Part shown: positions 16,101-25,330 of the stretch, piece after piece | Layout: every line of letters begins with the position of its first letter | How positions within the stretch are numbered: the first letter of the stretch is position 1 | Source: Tannerellaceae bacterium | Lineage (GTDB): Bacteria; Bacteroidota; Bacteroidia; Bacteroidales; Tannerellaceae | Assembly (NCBI GenBank): GCA_031280645.1 | Contig: JAITGL010000010.1 | Location: forward strand, 46,304 to 110,303 | Direction of reading: 5' to 3' | Length of the DNA: 64,000 nt | Translations under genes and position numbers: made by a program | The notes under the pieces: generated by a model | Told to the model about the DNA's origin: nothing | Databases searched by the model: none | Seen by the model: only the letters and a program-made list of their open reading frames with translations

Positions 16101-16469
16101 TTATTCTTCCCATTTCCAGGCCTTGGCTATTATGGCGACGAGGAATATTATTTCGATGCCTGCAATGATAATGTAGTGCAGGGTTGCCATGCCGCCTAGC
16201 GTTACATATAGTATGGTAAACGCTGCGGCTATGATATTTACCGGGCGATTGGCTTTGTGGTTCAGCTTCCGCGAGAAGTATATCATAAGTATCGGGATAT
16301 TTGTTGCGACTGCGGCTATGGCCATCGTCATTGTTACGTTGGTTAGCTCGTTGAACGCGCTTTTATTGGCGATCTCTACGATGATTGTGAATATGTCGGC
16401 AAAGATCATGTTGATCATTACCACGATCCACATTGTTGACAGTTCTTTTCTGGGTGATAGCTGTTTCAT
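16101..16469 (-). CDS. Small four-helix integral membrane protein of unknown function
   Basis: The 122-residue product has four hydrophobic helices: MWIVVMINMIFADIFTIIVE near residue 13, MTMAIAAVATNIPILMIYF near residue 47, VNIIAAAFTILYVTLGGMA near residue 79 and IIIAGIEIIFLVAIIAKAW near residue 101. A short charged loop (SRKLNHKANRP) lies between the second and third. It resembles small uncharacterised membrane proteins of Bacteroidota but carries no motif I recognise. It is the first gene of the minus-strand group that runs to the ABC transporter. Confidence 0.7.
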   Translation of the reverse strand: MKQLSPRKELSTMWIVVMINMIFADIFTIIVEIANKSAFNELTNVTMTMAIAAVATNIPILMIYFSRKLNHKANRPVNIIAAAFTILYVTLGGMATLHYIIIAGIEIIFLVAIIAKAWKWEE

Positions 16470-16512
16470 TATTTAATTTATTGGGTTGATTATCGGTTGG
16501 CCGTGAATACAT

Positions 16513-16540
16513 AAAAAAAGCCGCCGGCAACCTGGGCGAC
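16513..16540 (-). terminator. Terminator after the threonine dehydrogenase gene
   Basis: On the minus strand GTCGCC pairs with GGCGGC (one G-U pair) around a 9-base loop, followed by seven T residues. It starts about 21 bases after the tdh stop. Confidence 0.65.
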
Positions 16541-16561
16541 CCTTCTTCTCTTTGTTTTTTA

Positions 16562-17515
16562 TCAATTGATCAGCCTTGCCCGAAGCTTTTCGAGCATATC
16601 GGCGGTCATGGCGGTAAGGTTGAATTTCGGCTGCCAGTCCCATTCTTCGCGGGCGCAGGTATCGTCGAGCGAGTTGGGCCATGATTCGGCGATTGATTGG
16701 CGGAGGGGGTCGACCTCGTAGGTCATTTCAAAGCCGGGGATGTGTTTCCGGATCTCGGCGCAGATTATTTCGGGATCAAAGCTCATCGAGGTTACGTTAA
16801 AGGCGTTGCGGTGGGCGAGGCGCGAAGGGTCGGCTTCCATCAGTCCGATAGCGGCGGCGATGGCGTCGGGCATGTACATCATGTCCATGAATGTGCCGGC
16901 GGCGATGGGGCATACGAATCGTTGGCCGCGCACGGCTGAGTAGTATATGTCGACGGCGTAGTCGGTAGTGCCTCCGCCGGGAGGGGCTATGTAGGAAATG
17001 AGGCCGGGGAAGCGTACCGAGCGGGTGTCGACGCCGAAGCGGTTGTAATAGTAATCGCTCAGCAGCTCGCCGCCTACTTTGGTGATGCCGTACATGGTGC
17101 GGGGATTGCGGATGGTGTCTTGCGGGGTTTTGTCTTTGGGAGTATTGCTGCCGAATACGCCTATCGAGCTGGGGGTGAATACGGCGCACCGGTATTCGCG
17201 GGCCACTTCGAGTACGTTGAACAGCCCGTCCATGCCGATTTTCCATGCTAACTGGGGCTTGATCTCGGCGGTGGCCGACAGCAGGGCGGCGAGGTTGTAA
17301 ATGGCGTCGATGTGGTATCGCTTAACGGCGTCGGCTATTTGTCGCTCTTCGGTGATATCAACAATTGCGGATGGGCCTGTTTCGAGTAGACGGCCTTTGG
17401 GTTCGGCGCCGGGAATGTATCCGGCAACAATGTTGCCTCCGTAAAGATTTCTGAGTTCGAGCGTTAATTCGGTACCGATCTGGCCGGTTGAGCCTATTAT
17501 TAAAATGTTCTTCAT
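16562..17515 (-). CDS. SDR-type L-threonine 3-dehydrogenase (NAD-dependent epimerase family)
   Basis: The 317-residue protein is an extended SDR enzyme. The NAD loop is IGSTGQIGTELTLEL at residue 6. The active site has TPSSIGVFG near residue 115 and MYGITKVGGE near residue 142, giving Ser/Thr, Tyr and Lys. The run TPQDTIRNPRTMYGITKVG is characteristic of the short-chain L-threonine dehydrogenases that oxidise threonine to 2-amino-3-ketobutyrate, and it separates them from sugar epimerases. A second substrate-side motif is PGLISYIAPPGGGTTDYAVD. The partner gene kbl is not in the window. A promoter-like TATCTTTG lies 40 bases upstream. Confidence 0.87.
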   Translation of the reverse strand: MKNILIIGSTGQIGTELTLELRNLYGGNIVAGYIPGAEPKGRLLETGPSAIVDITEERQIADAVKRYHIDAIYNLAALLSATAEIKPQLAWKIGMDGLFNVLEVAREYRCAVFTPSSIGVFGSNTPKDKTPQDTIRNPRTMYGITKVGGELLSDYYYNRFGVDTRSVRFPGLISYIAPPGGGTTDYAVDIYYSAVRGQRFVCPIAAGTFMDMMYMPDAIAAAIGLMEADPSRLAHRNAFNVTSMSFDPEIICAEIRKHIPGFEMTYEVDPLRQSIAESWPNSLDDTCAREEWDWQPKFNLTAMTADMLEKLRARLIN

Positions 17516-17554
17516 AAATAGTGTTTTGTGAGTGTGCTATTTTTTTGTTTTGGG

Positions 17555-17562
17555 CAAAGATA
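17555..17562 (-). promoter_or_regulatory. Promoter -7 element upstream of threonine dehydrogenase
   Basis: TATCTTTG on the minus strand matches the Bacteroidota -7 consensus and lies 40 bases before the ATG. No TTG is found at the usual spacing, so only the -7 box is called. Confidence 0.55.
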
Positions 17563-17649
17563 AGCAATTTAAGGAATTGGCCTTTTAGCCCTGTCGAGCG
17601 GCTTGCCGGAATGATACCGGAGCTTAGGATATTCCGCCGCCGCTACTGC

Positions 17650-17691
17650 AAAAAAAACGCCGGAGAGCTGATTGGCTAAGTACTCTCCGGC
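17650..17691 (-). terminator. Strong terminator after the FG-GAP protein gene
   Basis: On the minus strand a perfect 9-base stem (GCCGGAGAG with CTCTCCGGC) and a 15-base loop are followed by a G and eight T residues. It lies about 70 bases past the stop codon at 17763. Confidence 0.88.
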
Positions 17692-17762
17692 TAACTACTA
17701 TACACATAGATACGTGGCGCTAAGTTTTGTCGTTATATCCTGACATCGCAAAGTTATGGATT

Positions 17763-20700
17763 TTATTGTATCGCTATCGTTTTCGCAATCTGTAATTTCT
17801 TGCCTACTATCGCCTTTACAACATACATTCCTCTGCCCGACACCGGTATCCTGATCCGGGCTTCGTTCACGGCAGGGTTGTGGAACGTGCGGCGTCCGGC
17901 GGCGTCGTAAACCTGGAGCGATTCGATGGGGCCGTTGGTTGAGGTTACCTGTATGTATCCGCGGCCGGAGCTTACGCGAAGGTTGGGCGATACCGCTATC
18001 GGCTCTACCGAGGTAATGTTAACGCCATGGCCGGTGAAGTTGAAGCGCAGCTCGAAGCGGTTGCTTATCTCGATGGCCGCGCCGCCTGGCTGATTGGCTA
18101 TGCTGAAGCGGTATTCGGGCGTTTTGCGGAGGTCGATTTGCTTATTGCCTTGCTGCTTGTCAACCAGGATTACGTCGTAGCCGAAGGTTTCGAGGTTGCT
18201 GAACTCCAGGCGGTACTCTCCGCCGTTCGTTACCGTCATGCCGAGCTGCACGGGCAGCATGGCGAAGTGCTCGTTGCTGTTGATGGCCAGGCGTTCGTTG
18301 CCGGCCGAGAGGGTGTAGAGCGATAGCGAGGTTTGGTTGTCTACGGTGTGGATTACGGCGGGCATGTCTTCGCGGTCGAGCGAGGAGGCGCCGGAGCCTA
18401 TCGTGTGTATCAGGGCTGCGTGGGCTCTCCTGGTTCCGCCGGTAAGCGTGATGTTCATTACGCCGCCCGATTTTACCATGGTTGCCGCCCGGAGTATGTA
18501 CGACGATACGGGCGAGGTGGTGGTCCAATAAGGCGACATGTTAACGGTTCCGAGCGAGGCGCTCGGAGTGTTTTTCGCTACAAAGAACGATTGCAGCGGC
18601 GGGATATAGGCGAGCGACGGCGACTGCGTTTGCAATGCGAATGGCGGCGTTGTTACCGAGATGCGGTTGCCGCTGGTGAAGGCTACGGCGTTCATGTCGG
18701 TTCCTACTTCGCCGTCCCACAGATAGTAGCCGCTTTTGAGATTCGTGTTGTACTTCAGGAACGAGTCTACGCTGAGGTAGGCCATGTAGGGGTTTACCAC
18801 CTGTACGAGCCGCTGGGTTCCGTCGACGGCCATGTCGCCGTAAACGTTGAGCTTGAACTGGCCCAGTGCGTCGAGGGTTTTGCCGTGGGTAACGAATTTA
18901 TTGCTGTTGTTCCGACCGGCAAGGCTCGTTGGCGAGCCTCCGGCGGGCGTGTATTCAAGCTCGATCCGGGGGAACCGGAACAAGCTGTCGCGAGTAGTCG
19001 AGGTACTGGTTACTTTGAGGTTAAAGGCTGTTCCGAGCGGCAGCGCGCGGGTTACGTCGGCAAAGGTGGCCGTGAAGCGGTTTACTTCGGCGGTTCCGCC
19101 GCCGTCGGGGTTGGCTGTCTGGAACATGTTCATAAACACATCGCCCCATTTTATGTCGCCGGCGCCGTTGCGGTAGTGATAGTCGCCGGAGTACATGCTC
19201 ATGAGCGGGGCCGACCACATCACGAACCTGTCGCGCTCCGACGGTTTGAGCTTGATCTCAACCGAGGCGGCGGCGTATTGCAGCGCGTGGGGATTGCCCA
19301 GCATGGCCCGGTCTTTCAGCGTAATGTCTTTGCAATTCTCGCTGTCTGCCAGTTCGGGGTAGTTGTTAACGTTGGAGGGGATTATCACGTTTGAGCATGG
19401 GGCGGGCGAGTAGGTTACCGGCGATTCTGCTTCGCGGCCGTTAACCGAGCGCACTTCCACCCAGTTGCGGGGGTCGCGCCATTGGTTGCTTACGTGGCCC
19501 GTCCAGCGCATCAGCGAGGTGGGCTTGGCGGGGTAGGTTACGAGGCGGATCAGTATTTCGCCTCTGGGGAAGTTGAGCGTTTTGTAGTGCGCTATCTGGG
19601 CGGCCGTGAGTCCTGTCGTTGTGGTTATTCCGCTCGTCAGGGGCTTGAGCCAGTAGGTCGAGTCGCCCTGCATTGGCTGGGTTACGCGGAAGGTTGAGTT
19701 GGCTTGGATCTTGACGTTGTCGTACTGGGTGCGGTACCACTCGAAGCTTATGCCGGCGGGCTTGTTTTGCATCTCGATGCGGGTTGACTGCCCGTAGCAC
19801 GACGAGAAGCCGCCGCCGGCTCCCTTCAATATATATATGTATACGGTTGATGTTTTGGTTTCGAGGGCTGCCGTAACGTCGTTATAGTATGTGAGGCGGT
19901 ACTGGAAGGAGTCGATATTGGCCGGGAGGCTGGCGCGGTTGTCGTGGTGGTAGGTGATGCGGGCTCCCGATCCCACCGCGTTGTTAAAGGAGAGGTATCC
20001 CGCCACGGGGGGCTTGGATATGTTCCAGGTGTTGAGCCTTACGGTGTCCATAAAGCTTTTTGTTGGGGTTACGCCTGCCAGGGGCACGATGGGGAGGATA
20101 TCGTTTTTCATCACGTCGATTGATACGCTGGTAAGCTCCTCGATGGTTAATAGGTCGCGGATGGTTTGGTAGCGGGCGGCTCTTACCGCCTGGTCGCACC
20201 AGTTGCAGTCGCGGAATGGGGAGGCGGCTTTGCCCAGGCCTTCGTCGAAGTCGTCGCAGGGGTAGGCGTCGCCGAATTTATCGCCGCCGTTGTAGCCGAA
20301 CCGCCATATCCAGGGATTGCCGCTGCTGGCGTCGCCCAGGCGAACTATGTATACGTCGCCTACGATTGCATCGCCTGCTCCGGGAATTGCCCCCGAGCCT
20401 ATCGAGATCCAAACTGTTTTCTCGGTTCCCGGCGAGATGCTTGCGGTTGCTCCCAGCGCGTTAGCTGTGCCTGGGTTTAAAAGATCTTGAAGGGTGAGCG
20501 TTCTATACACTGTGGCCTGGCTGATGGTGTTGTTACGGTAAACCTTCACAGGGGTGTTCGACAGTATGCTGGTTCTCGACGAGGCTTTGTTGCCTATCGT
20601 TAGCTCTATGTAATGGTTATTGCCGCTCGATACGATTTTCGGTTTCTTCGAGCTTGATATATCCGAAATTATGTAGGCTTCGGTAAGGAATACTACCGGC

Positions 20701-23078
20701 TCAAACTTGGGTATAGATTGCGCGTCGAGCCTGGTGGCCTGCACCAGCGTGCCGTTAAAGGGCTGGTAATCGGTCAGGGTTTTTGTAATCTGGCCGCTTG
20801 CGTTCTTTATTTCCCGCACGAAATTGTATTTCTTATCCAAGCGGTTTGGGGCTAATCCGGTTGGCGTGGTTCCGTCGGGGTTTATCTTGAAGGGGTCGTA
20901 CATTAACTGGTTCCATATTGGCCATGCCGGAGCGAATTTCTCGCCGCTGCCGCTGCCTACAACATACAGAAAGCCGTAGTAGTTATTAATTTTTTGGTTT
21001 TTGCCGACTACTACTACTTCGGCCGAATTATCGCCGTCTACGTCGGCTATTACAGGCATTTCAAATCCGGTATACGTTCCGCATTTTACGCTAAATATAA
21101 CCGTGCTTCCCAGCGATTCGCTCAAGGTTACAAATTCTTTATTGGCCTTAATGATGCGAAGATTTTCCTCGTCGCGGTAGCATAGTTCCTGAATCCCGTC
21201 GTTGTCGAAGTCGAACATGGCAAAGCCCGTATTTCCCGATCTGTCGTTATGCTCCATTATAAACGACAGCTTTAAATTCCTGTTATTGGCCATGTCCATG
21301 GTATACGCGGCGATTACTCCGTCGCCGGCCGACGTTTGGTTGTTTCCGGCCGGTATCCTGCAGCCGCTAATGATGTTCGGGTGATAAGTGTTAACGTTGG
21401 TGTCGTATGTGATATCGCCCGAGAGGATAGCCACTTCAGGCAGGCGGTATTCCTTGCCGTTAACTGTTTGCACCTTCCCGTCTATATCTCCTATATATAT
21501 GTAGGAATTACTTCCGAACGAGCCTGCGGCTATGGTTATGCTTTTAGTTGAGCCTATCTGACTTGGAGTGAATGAGCCGGGGGCTGTCGCGTTCCTCCCT
21601 TCGCCGTCGGGGGTGTAATTCTTCACTACGCTGCCGTTTTGTATTGTAAGGAAGCCCGGATTCCATACATACAGCTCTACCTTGGTACTGCTCGTTCGCC
21701 GGGCCACAACTATATCGGGAATACCGTCGCAGTCCATGTCGGCCACTCCGGCCCGCCCGTCGTATACCGTGCCGGTCGACCTTTTCAGCGTTCTATAACC
21801 TCCGGTTGTGGGACGTATGTCGTAATAAACCTTGTCGCCGGCTATAACGTCGTATCTTCCGTCAAGGTCAATGTCGTATATGTATGAAAAAGCAATCGCG
21901 TCGTCGTGTCCGTTCAAGTTATAAGGGTTCCTGCCAATAAATGAGCCGCTGGTAATATTATTGTATGCGCTATGATCCAAGGTTTCAAGCGTAACTAAAA
22001 GAGCTCCGGTTACAGCGTTGTATATCTTGTTGTGAACAAGAACTTCCACCGTGCCGTTGCCGTCAAAGTCAACCACCTGCACTACCGGGCAGCGAGCGTA
22101 TCCGCCCGGATACCAGGTAGGAGCGTTGCTTCCCCACTTTTTAGTAAAATTAAAGTTCCCGTCGTTAGATATTTCATACGACACAAGCTTCCCTCTATCG
22201 GGGAAATTACTCCCGGCTTCTTGCCACGCTACTATAATTTCCAGCTTCCCGTTCCTGTCGCTGTCTACTATCGCAAACAGTCCGGGCGATGGATGCGAAT
22301 CGGTTACCGAAGTATAGCCTATGGTGCTCCCCGTAGCGCCGTCGGCGCGATATCTTCGTTTTATCACGCCGGTGCGTCCGTCGTAAATATCAACATACGC
22401 AATGCTGCCGCCTATGCCGTCTGTATCATTTATCCTTCCCAGCGCTACGATTTCCGGATAGCCGTCGTTGTTAAAATCGGCAACCATCGGCGTTTGGAAG
22501 CCATACAGTCGATCATTTTTAAAGTCGCTTGAGTTCATGTGGTATGCGCCGGGCCATATATCTCCTGCAGCCGTCGCGTCGGTTTGATCCATAGGAACAT
22601 AATTTGTCATAAACCGTACGCGGCTTGTAAAAGTTACGGGGCCCATATAATCGTAACAGGTAGGAAACTGGTACGGATTAACAAGCCCCGGAAAACCGTG
22701 GTAGTCGTATACTCTTACGTTTATCGTCCCCGCGGCTTCATAAGCGTCCTGCTTTACTTTGAACTGGAATTGAATTAGTCCCGGCGTTTGTAAGGGAGTG
22801 ATGGTTGCAACCGAGCCCGATAGCTGGAGCGTCGCTTGCGGATAACTGACTGTTCCCTCCGTAAGGTATGTAACCGGCCCGGTTCCGGGCAGCGGCTGCA
22901 CAACGTATTTCGACAGGTCGAGACTTACCGGCGTCATATTGGCCGAGTAAGTGAAAGACAGGTCGGATACCGGGCTTAAATTTAGTCCCTGTCCGGCCAT
23001 ATTATGCGACCCTGTCAGCAATAAAAAAGCTATAAAACTTATCTTTATAAGCGCTTTCAAGCTACCTGTATGTGTCAT
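17763..23078 (-). CDS. Giant secreted FG-GAP/VCBS-repeat protein with type IX sorting domain
   Basis: The ATG at 23078 is preferred because a consensus promoter lies at 23215-23244 and the residues that follow form a signal peptide (KALIKISFIAFLLLTGSHN). The 1771-residue product then has an N-terminal beta domain, and from about residue 160 to 800 a series of FG-GAP/VCBS-like integrin-propeller repeats with calcium-type loops (VADFNNDGYPEIVALG, VQVVDFDGNGTVEVLV, VADMDCDGIPDIVVAR, IADVDGDNSAEVVVVG). Middle regions are Ig-like, with NDILPIVPLAG typical of cadherin-like modules. The last 75 residues (ending YVVKAIVGKKLQIAKTIAIQ) form a type A C-terminal sorting domain for the type IX system. It is probably a cell-surface or released adhesin. 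T9SS core genes are not in the window. Confidence 0.87.
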   Translation of the reverse strand: MTHTGSLKALIKISFIAFLLLTGSHNMAGQGLNLSPVSDLSFTYSANMTPVSLDLSKYVVQPLPGTGPVTYLTEGTVSYPQATLQLSGSVATITPLQTPGLIQFQFKVKQDAYEAAGTINVRVYDYHGFPGLVNPYQFPTCYDYMGPVTFTSRVRFMTNYVPMDQTDATAAGDIWPGAYHMNSSDFKNDRLYGFQTPMVADFNNDGYPEIVALGRINDTDGIGGSIAYVDIYDGRTGVIKRRYRADGATGSTIGYTSVTDSHPSPGLFAIVDSDRNGKLEIIVAWQEAGSNFPDRGKLVSYEISNDGNFNFTKKWGSNAPTWYPGGYARCPVVQVVDFDGNGTVEVLVHNKIYNAVTGALLVTLETLDHSAYNNITSGSFIGRNPYNLNGHDDAIAFSYIYDIDLDGRYDVIAGDKVYYDIRPTTGGYRTLKRSTGTVYDGRAGVADMDCDGIPDIVVARRTSSTKVELYVWNPGFLTIQNGSVVKNYTPDGEGRNATAPGSFTPSQIGSTKSITIAAGSFGSNSYIYIGDIDGKVQTVNGKEYRLPEVAILSGDITYDTNVNTYHPNIISGCRIPAGNNQTSAGDGVIAAYTMDMANNRNLKLSFIMEHNDRSGNTGFAMFDFDNDGIQELCYRDEENLRIIKANKEFVTLSESLGSTVIFSVKCGTYTGFEMPVIADVDGDNSAEVVVVGKNQKINNYYGFLYVVGSGSGEKFAPAWPIWNQLMYDPFKINPDGTTPTGLAPNRLDKKYNFVREIKNASGQITKTLTDYQPFNGTLVQATRLDAQSIPKFEPVVFLTEAYIISDISSSKKPKIVSSGNNHYIELTIGNKASSRTSILSNTPVKVYRNNTISQATVYRTLTLQDLLNPGTANALGATASISPGTEKTVWISIGSGAIPGAGDAIVGDVYIVRLGDASSGNPWIWRFGYNGGDKFGDAYPCDDFDEGLGKAASPFRDCNWCDQAVRAARYQTIRDLLTIEELTSVSIDVMKNDILPIVPLAGVTPTKSFMDTVRLNTWNISKPPVAGYLSFNNAVGSGARITYHHDNRASLPANIDSFQYRLTYYNDVTAALETKTSTVYIYILKGAGGGFSSCYGQSTRIEMQNKPAGISFEWYRTQYDNVKIQANSTFRVTQPMQGDSTYWLKPLTSGITTTTGLTAAQIAHYKTLNFPRGEILIRLVTYPAKPTSLMRWTGHVSNQWRDPRNWVEVRSVNGREAESPVTYSPAPCSNVIIPSNVNNYPELADSENCKDITLKDRAMLGNPHALQYAAASVEIKLKPSERDRFVMWSAPLMSMYSGDYHYRNGAGDIKWGDVFMNMFQTANPDGGGTAEVNRFTATFADVTRALPLGTAFNLKVTSTSTTRDSLFRFPRIELEYTPAGGSPTSLAGRNNSNKFVTHGKTLDALGQFKLNVYGDMAVDGTQRLVQVVNPYMAYLSVDSFLKYNTNLKSGYYLWDGEVGTDMNAVAFTSGNRISVTTPPFALQTQSPSLAYIPPLQSFFVAKNTPSASLGTVNMSPYWTTTSPVSSYILRAATMVKSGGVMNITLTGGTRRAHAALIHTIGSGASSLDREDMPAVIHTVDNQTSLSLYTLSAGNERLAINSNEHFAMLPVQLGMTVTNGGEYRLEFSNLETFGYDVILVDKQQGNKQIDLRKTPEYRFSIANQPGGAAIEISNRFELRFNFTGHGVNITSVEPIAVSPNLRVSSGRGYIQVTSTNGPIESLQVYDAAGRRTFHNPAVNEARIRIPVSGRGMYVVKAIVGKKLQIAKTIAIQ

Positions 23079-23214
23079 AACAGTAAAAATTGTATATATA
23101 TTATCGTTCAATAAAGCAGTAACCGGGGCTGTCAACAGTCGACCGGTCTTTGTGTGTTTTTTATATATTGGCGGCGGCTTCCCTCCGCTTGCATTTTCAT
23201 TTAAAATCCGGGTG

Positions 23215-23244
23215 CAAAGGTAAATTAGCTTTTTAAACTTCCAA
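23215..23244 (-). promoter_or_regulatory. Promoter of the FG-GAP protein gene
   Basis: TTG, a 19-base spacer and TACCTTTG on the minus strand match the Bacteroidota consensus exactly. The predicted start of transcription, near 23208, lies inside the longer frame and supports the ATG at 23078, leaving a leader of about 130 bases. Confidence 0.85.
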
Positions 23245-23387
23245 GTAATTTCAATATAAAATTGCCGATAATAATTTGCCATTTTAAGCATTTAAGAGGC
23301 CTGTTATCCGCTTCCGATGCGGCTTTCATCCATATTAACAAACCGTTTTGGCCCCGGTATTTTAATATTATTTATGAGATAATCTTC

Positions 23388-23505
23388 ATTAAATATATCC
23401 CCCAAGCTTAATTCTTCAATTATTAATTTTCAATCTTCAATTCTAAACTTTCAATTGTTTTTTAGCTTTAAAGTTTCATAATAACGGCGGGAAGATTGGC
23501 GGCTA
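23388..23505. repeat. AT-rich direct repeat, copy 1
   Basis: The stretch beginning ATTAAATATATCCCCCAA matches 23579-23695 over roughly 115 bases at an offset of 191, with shared blocks AATTATTAATTTTCA-like runs, a poly-T tract and TTTCATAA. Its complement also resembles the leader edge of the dispersed elements (GATTGAAAATTAATA). No coding frame is seen. Confidence 0.6.
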
Positions 23506-23578
23506 ATTAGTAATACGGAATTATCGACAGGAGATTTTTTTCAATGATATTTGCATCCAATTGCGCGGTTTTATTTCG

Positions 23579-23695
23579 ATTAAATATATCCCCCAATTAT
23601 AATTCCTCAATTCTTAATTTTCATTTTTCAATTCCCAATCTTCAACCGGTTTTTTTGCCCTGATATTTCATAAGACCGGCAAGTGGCTGCGGAGG
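23579..23695. repeat. AT-rich direct repeat, copy 2
   Basis: This is the second, diverged copy of the repeat at 23388-23505, starting ATTAAATATATCCCCCAA. The two copies and the 41-base array that follows fill most of the 1.1-kb gap between the FG-GAP gene and the DUF6261-like gene. Confidence 0.6.
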
Positions 23696-23839
23696 TTGAA
23701 ATGGAAATTGCAAACGAGGGTTATTGCCTTCGGCGTAATTCAGCGGGGTAGGGGGAACTGCATGTTATGCTCCGCAGGCTGCGGCCGCGCCTTATCTGCA
23801 AAAAAAAAAGACTATTTTACGGTGCGAACAGCCTCGGGA

Positions 23840-24085
23840 AAATGAGAAAACCCCAAACTAATTCCCGGAAGGTTTCTAAACGTTGTAAAAGTTCAAACCG
23901 GATTCCCGGAAGGAATCTAAACGTTGTAAAAGTTCAAACCGGATTCTCGGAAGGAATCTAAACGTTGTAAAAGTTCAAACCGGATTCCCGGAAGGAATCT
24001 AAACGTTGTAAAAGTTCAAACCGGATTCTCGCAAGGAATCTAAACGTTGTAAAAGTTCAAACCGGATTCTCGCAAGCTTTCCAAA
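23840..24085. repeat. Array 1: six 41-base tandem units
   Basis: CGTTGTAAAAGTTCAAACC begins at 23881, 23922, 23963, 24004 and 24045, an exact 41-base period; a degenerate unit fills 23840-23880, giving 246 bases. Each unit contains AACGTT and an inverted repeat GATTCC-CGGAA-GGAATC. Aligned from CGGAAG, the unit matches that of the array at 56.4 kb. There are no unique spacers. It lies between divergently transcribed genes. Confidence 0.92.
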
Positions 24086-24158
24086 TATCAGGTCGATGTA
24101 AATTTTTTTTTTCTGGGTTGAGTGAAAAGCATTGTGTACTCAAAACCGATTATTTCTT

Positions 24159-24166
24159 TATCTTTG
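24159..24166 (+). promoter_or_regulatory. Promoter -7 element of the DUF6261-like gene
   Basis: TATCTTTG lies 31 bases before the ATG at 24198 and matches the -7 consensus. The nearest TTG is 24 bases upstream, longer than normal. The position rules out the longer frame that starts at 24132. Confidence 0.62.
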
Positions 24167-24197
24167 CGGAAATAACATTCACTTAAAAACGATCACA

Positions 24198-25088
24198 ATG
24201 AAGAATTTTATCTCATTCGCTTACAAAACTCTTATGAGGCATCTGCATAATGCGGAGCATGTCGATTTTTACGAAAGCGGGATCATCTCAAAGTTAGCGG
24301 CTTTAATAGCCTCCTTGCCGATAGTAGGCCCGGTATTTGCCGTTTTAATAGCGGCGTTCCAGAAAGAAGACGCGCTTTTCAAGCAAAGCCAGGCGTCTGT
24401 ATATACCGGCAGGATAGCATGGCTGCACGAAAAACGCATCGGGCTTTATAATTTCTTTTGGAACTCGGTGAACGTTGTAAAATATTACGAAGATCCGCTG
24501 TTAACGCCGGCCGCCGAAGCTCTCCAATTTTTGCGTCACAACTACAAGGATCTGCCGGAAGCAAATTATACCGACGCCAACGGGCTTATGACCAACTTTA
24601 TTGAAGACTGCGACAAGCCGGAATGGCAGCAGCATATCCAAACCCTGGGCCTGGCGCCGCTGTTTGCCAAGATTAAAACCGCTCACAACGAGTTTAAGGA
24701 TATATACCGCGAGCGCTCGTTCGACAAGGAGCATCTTGCGCAAATAGGCAAGCTAAACACGTTGCGCGCCGAGGTCGACGCCTCTTTTACAAGCGTTATT
24801 GAAAGCATTAACGCCTCCTGGATAGCCAACGAATACGGCGCCAAAGACGCCGCCGTTCGCGCCGCCCTGCTCGAATCGAAAGAGCATATCGGGGCCGCCA
24901 TCCACCAGGCCGAGCTCGTACTGGCCCGTCGCGGAACGATACACCCCCCGCATAAAAAAGACGACGGAACCCAAACCCCCGACACAAGTTTACCCGGCGC
25001 TCCCCCAACCCCGCCTCAAGCGCCCGATGCAAATCCGCCGGCCATAAACCCCGACGATTTGAATCCGCCGGCTGTGGGGGAGCTATAA
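24198..25088 (+). CDS. DUF6261-like protein of unknown function
   Basis: The start at 24198 follows the promoter box at 24159-24166, giving 296 residues. The protein is mostly helical, with no signal peptide; residues about 25-50 are moderately hydrophobic (KLAALIASLPIVGPVFAVLI). A central region with many Lys/Glu pairs likely forms helical bundles (IGKLNTLRAEVDASFTSVIE). The last 50 residues are a low-complexity Pro/Asp/Ala tail (PPTPPQAPDANPPAINPDD). The overall pattern resembles the DUF6261 family of Bacteroidota, often present in several copies per genome; that assignment comes from memory of the family's appearance. Function is unknown. It is monocistronic, closed by a terminator 36 bases after the stop. 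Confidence 0.72.
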   Translation: MKNFISFAYKTLMRHLHNAEHVDFYESGIISKLAALIASLPIVGPVFAVLIAAFQKEDALFKQSQASVYTGRIAWLHEKRIGLYNFFWNSVNVVKYYEDPLLTPAAEALQFLRHNYKDLPEANYTDANGLMTNFIEDCDKPEWQQHIQTLGLAPLFAKIKTAHNEFKDIYRERSFDKEHLAQIGKLNTLRAEVDASFTSVIESINASWIANEYGAKDAAVRAALLESKEHIGAAIHQAELVLARRGTIHPPHKKDDGTQTPDTSLPGAPPTPPQAPDANPPAINPDDLNPPAVGEL

Positions 25089-25123
25089 CATAGTTGTTAA
25101 ATAAAAATTGTTTTCATGGAAAG

Positions 25124-25148
25124 AGGTCGTTGCGATAACGGCCTTTTT
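25124..25148 (+). terminator. Terminator after the DUF6261-like gene
   Basis: AGGTCGTT pairs with AACGGCCT (one G-U pair) around GCGAT, followed by a run of T. Confidence 0.75.
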
Positions 25149-25250
25149 CGTTTCGAGGGGGGCTTACATTATATATATGGCATGCGGGCCGCGCGGGGGG
25201 CTGCATGCGCGGCGATTAATTTTGCTTTACATTCAATCGAAAATTTCATT

Positions 25251-25280
25251 TTGCAATGACTGCCAATCTCCATAATTTTG
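25251..25280 (+). promoter_or_regulatory. Promoter of the aconitase, isocitrate dehydrogenase, citrate synthase operon
   Basis: TTG, a 19-base spacer and TAATTTTG match the Bacteroidota consensus. The predicted start, near 25287, gives a short leader of about 44 bases before the aconitase ATG at 25331. Confidence 0.8.
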
Positions 25281-25330
25281 TTTCACGCGAAAAAAATATA
25301 AATGTCTAACTTATAACAAATGAAACGACA

